Assembly (NCBI GenBank): GCA_905221615.1 | Contig: CAJNDT010006190.1 | Location: forward strand, 186,001-250,000 | Direction of reading: 5' to 3' | From: Symbiodinium sp. CCMP2592 | Lineage: Eukaryota; Sar; Dinophyceae; Suessiales; Symbiodiniaceae | Length of the DNA stretch: 64,000 bases | Shown: one piece after another, positions 61,876 through 64,000 of the stretch | Layout of the letters: every line of letters begins with the position of its first letter | Numbering within the stretch: position 1 is the stretch's first letter | The notes under the pieces: model-generated | What the model saw: only the letters and a program-made list of their open reading frames with translations | What the model was told of the DNA's origin: nothing | Databases searched by the model: none | Position numbers and translations under genes: made by a program

Positions 61876-62019
61876 CTTGCTTGCAGGCGGCGGCACCGAA
61901 GCCGCAGCCGTGCAGAGCAGTTTGCTGGGATCTTTGCACTGTGGGTGCATGCTGTGGCGCCGGTGAGTTGCGTGCGACTCTTTCTCTGCATCTGGAGTTT
62001 CGCTTGTTATCTTATCTGT

Positions 62020-62220
62020 GTGAGGTTGGTGCCCTGCTGGAGGAGCTCGTGGAGAGGGTTCCAAGTTTGAGGCCGGCGCAGGCGCGGAAGTGCAATGGTA
62101 AAGCTTCACAAAGGTCATTACTTGAAGCCGCTACTTTGCGGATCTTGCTCTTGCTGGCTGAAGGCTTGCTCCGCCGTGAAGAGTCCCATGCTCAGCCTCC
62201 AACTCATGCAGATGCCGCAG
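62020..62220 (+). CDS. Probable exon of unknown helical gene
   Basis: Within a frame open from 61881 to 62390, the part around 62020-62215 reads EVGALLEELVERVPSLRPAQ, KASQRSLLEAATLRILLLL and AEGLLRREESHA, a strongly helical stretch. The flanks read less well. It may be a late exon of the gene starting near 58.6 kb. No recognised family. Confidence 0.35.
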
Positions 62221-62390
62221 GTGAAGGATCATGTGCTGCAGTTCTGGGAGTGACAGGACTAACGTATCCACAGTTTCTGACACCCAAAGCAGAGACCCGA
62301 AGCCGCAAGTGCCGATGCCCCAACACGGTCCCCAAGGAGAAGGCTCCCGTGATAATGCTACATGACAGAAGCGCTTCTGGTATTCAATGA

Positions 62391-63627
62391 GTCGAATAGT
62401 CCATGCTTTTTTTCTCATTTTGTCGCAACCACAGCTGCAGTAGAAAATCACAGCTTGTATATAGCATCGACAGCATCGGCAGCATAGCATCGATGAAGCA
62501 TAATACAGTAAGGATAGTGTGACTTAATCTGGTTTAGATTTTCTGGTCTCATCCAATCCCACAATGCATATTTTGATGCGCACAAAGTTCGAGAAAGATC
62601 GCCAAGAATCTCTCGAAATCAGGCATCGCCGCGCTGAAAGCGCTCGCGGGCGATCCGCTCGCGTCCTCGGCGCTGGAGGCGCTCGCGCCCGGGGCCCAAG
62701 GGGAGGAGGGCAAAAGGGCCCATCGATCTTGAGTACGATGGTGGTGAGAGTGATGCTACAGCGATGATCATGATGATGATCACGGTGAGATCGATTTTGT
62801 TGCTGGTGGTGGTGATGCAAAAGATGAACGTTTTTGAGATGGCTGTGCTGCTAATGATGATGACGACGACTTCCAGGAGGATGGGCATCAGCATCTACTC
62901 TTCACCTCGTTGGAACAGGTTTGAAAATGTTTTTCGAGGTGCACATCACTCGTTGTCAGCGCGGCTTTGCTGCCCATCACTCCTCGAAGAAACACACATC
63001 AGCACGGAACAGTGCACAGGGGGAGATGGCCTCTTCCGTGTTTCCGTATGCAGTGCATGAATGCCCGAGATTATCGTAGGGACATTCTGCTGACCTGGAG
63101 CTGCCATGCGGGCATTACTCTTAAGGTTCAGGCTTTGCCAGCCACCAATCCCTTAGATCTAGGGACTGGCTATATCCATCATTCCTTTTTGGGGTTCAAG
63201 CCTGCTTGGGGTCCACCACTCATGATCCTTAGGCATGGATTTGGCGACGTTTACCCCTGTGATAGGGGCTTACTGCGCATCGGTAAGAGCCGTGTTGATC
63301 GATTGGCGACGAGTGTTTTGCTGAACGCAACATCTTTGCATGCTTGCTGAACCTGTCTTGCTGGGTCGCCTTTGACAAGAAAGACCCGAGAGATCGGAAG
63401 TTGTAGGGTTGCACAGGCTCAGATTGGAGCAGAGGAGGGGAGCAGGCAAGAGGGGGAGACAGGGTGGGACAGACATGACATGGACATGTTGTTTTTTCGG
63501 ATTCGACTGCCCAGGTCGGGCCCGCTCGCTGGGTGGAAGTGACTGGGATCCATCATGGAATTGAGTTAGCTGCTACCACTGGCTTCGACATCTTCCTGCC
63601 TTTCCCGGTGCTCGACTTATAGCGCAG
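62391..63627. other. No supported exon
   Basis: This contains GATGAT/ATGATG short repeats (62755-62880) and an Arg/Ala-rich GC block (62640-62710), with only short overlapping frames. Nothing is called. Confidence 0.35.
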
Positions 63628-64000
63628 ACGTGGCCCAGCATCAGCTCTCAGGATCGCCACGACTTTGAGACCCTGCGACGTGGCGCTGTTGATCGGGCCT
63701 CGGGATTCAGTCCGGAGTCCGACGATGCTCAGAGCCGCAGCCGTTGTCCGAGGCTGCAGGGTTGGTCGGAGCTCGTCGCGGAGGAAGGCAGCACCCGCCG
63801 GCCTGCCGCTTCTGCTTCTGCCGCTGATCCGATCTTGTCAGGCTCAGAGGCCGTCACCGTCGGCCCCTCAGAGAAGCCCAGCACGGTGGATGCGGCTCCG
63901 GCCAGAGCCCGGCCTGTGCCGAGGAAGCAGCTCGGCGCCTGCTCCGTGGCGGCGCGGCTCCGAGGCTGCTGGCGCTCTCCAGCTGTGCCCTGCAGGAGGC
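63628..64000 (+). CDS. Partial exon running off the window, unknown
   Basis: After AG at 63626-63627 a frame stays open to the window edge (124 codons). It encodes WPSISSQDRHDFETLRRGAV, SGFSPESDDAQSRSR, GWSELVAEEGSTRRPAAS, and a Ser/Ala/Pro/Glu-rich disordered stretch. There is no start codon near, so it is an internal exon. Composition is typical of a disordered linker in a large dinoflagellate protein. The downstream sequence is needed for identity. Confidence 0.4.

Overview
The window looks like nuclear DNA of a dinoflagellate, most likely a Symbiodiniaceae-type alga. Four things point there. Introns are short and dense, and many begin with GC or GA instead of GT and end in AG followed by G. 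A 15-base piece matches the 3' end of the dinoflagellate spliced leader (42453-42467). Every gene I could support lies on the + strand. Two oxidoreductases carry long leaders that look like signal peptide plus transit peptide plus thylakoid domain, as expected for a complex plastid. No bacterial-type operons, tRNA or rRNA genes were seen.

Layout. 1-4 kb: no convincing gene, one small inverted-repeat element. 4.06-5.92 kb: a secreted, single-pass membrane protein resembling periplasmic binding (TroA-like) proteins. 6-10 kb: microsatellites and a second copy of the small element. 10.07-10.31 kb: acidic C-terminal end of an unknown gene. 12.78-13.88 kb: NAD(P)-binding atypical SDR. 17.37-18.57 kb: aldo-keto reductase with a one-base frame break. 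18.7-25.5 kb: possible exons, a mobile-element-like ORF fragment, G/C tracts, a 73-bp minisatellite and ACT repeats.

25.6-41.5 kb: a mandelate racemase/L-rhamnonate dehydratase-like gene (enolase superfamily) in at least 13 small exons. One of its introns (about 29.6-36.07 kb) contains a same-strand protein kinase gene (30.5-35.6 kb). 42.4-44 kb: a spliced-leader relic followed by two intronless ORFs, probably a retroposed element. 44.82-44.98 kb: a near-perfect 68-bp-arm hairpin. 45.15-48.53 kb: translation initiation factor eIF3 subunit m in about 18 exons, some only about 20 nt long.

48.7-53.6 kb: exons of an unknown gene, interrupted by ATT repeats and 1.4 kb of degenerate telomere-like TTTAGGG/TTTCGGG repeats. 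55.1-56.7 kb: AGT repeats, then six copies of a 148-bp satellite built from palindromes. 56.9-58.2 kb: an AT-rich island. 58.6-62.2 kb: helical, HEAT-like exons of unknown function. 63.63-64 kb: an exon running off the window edge.

The genes share no obvious pathway. They look like a one-directional array in which each mRNA would be matured by spliced-leader trans-splicing. Exon boundaries come from reading frames, splice dinucleotides and remembered family patterns; no search was run.
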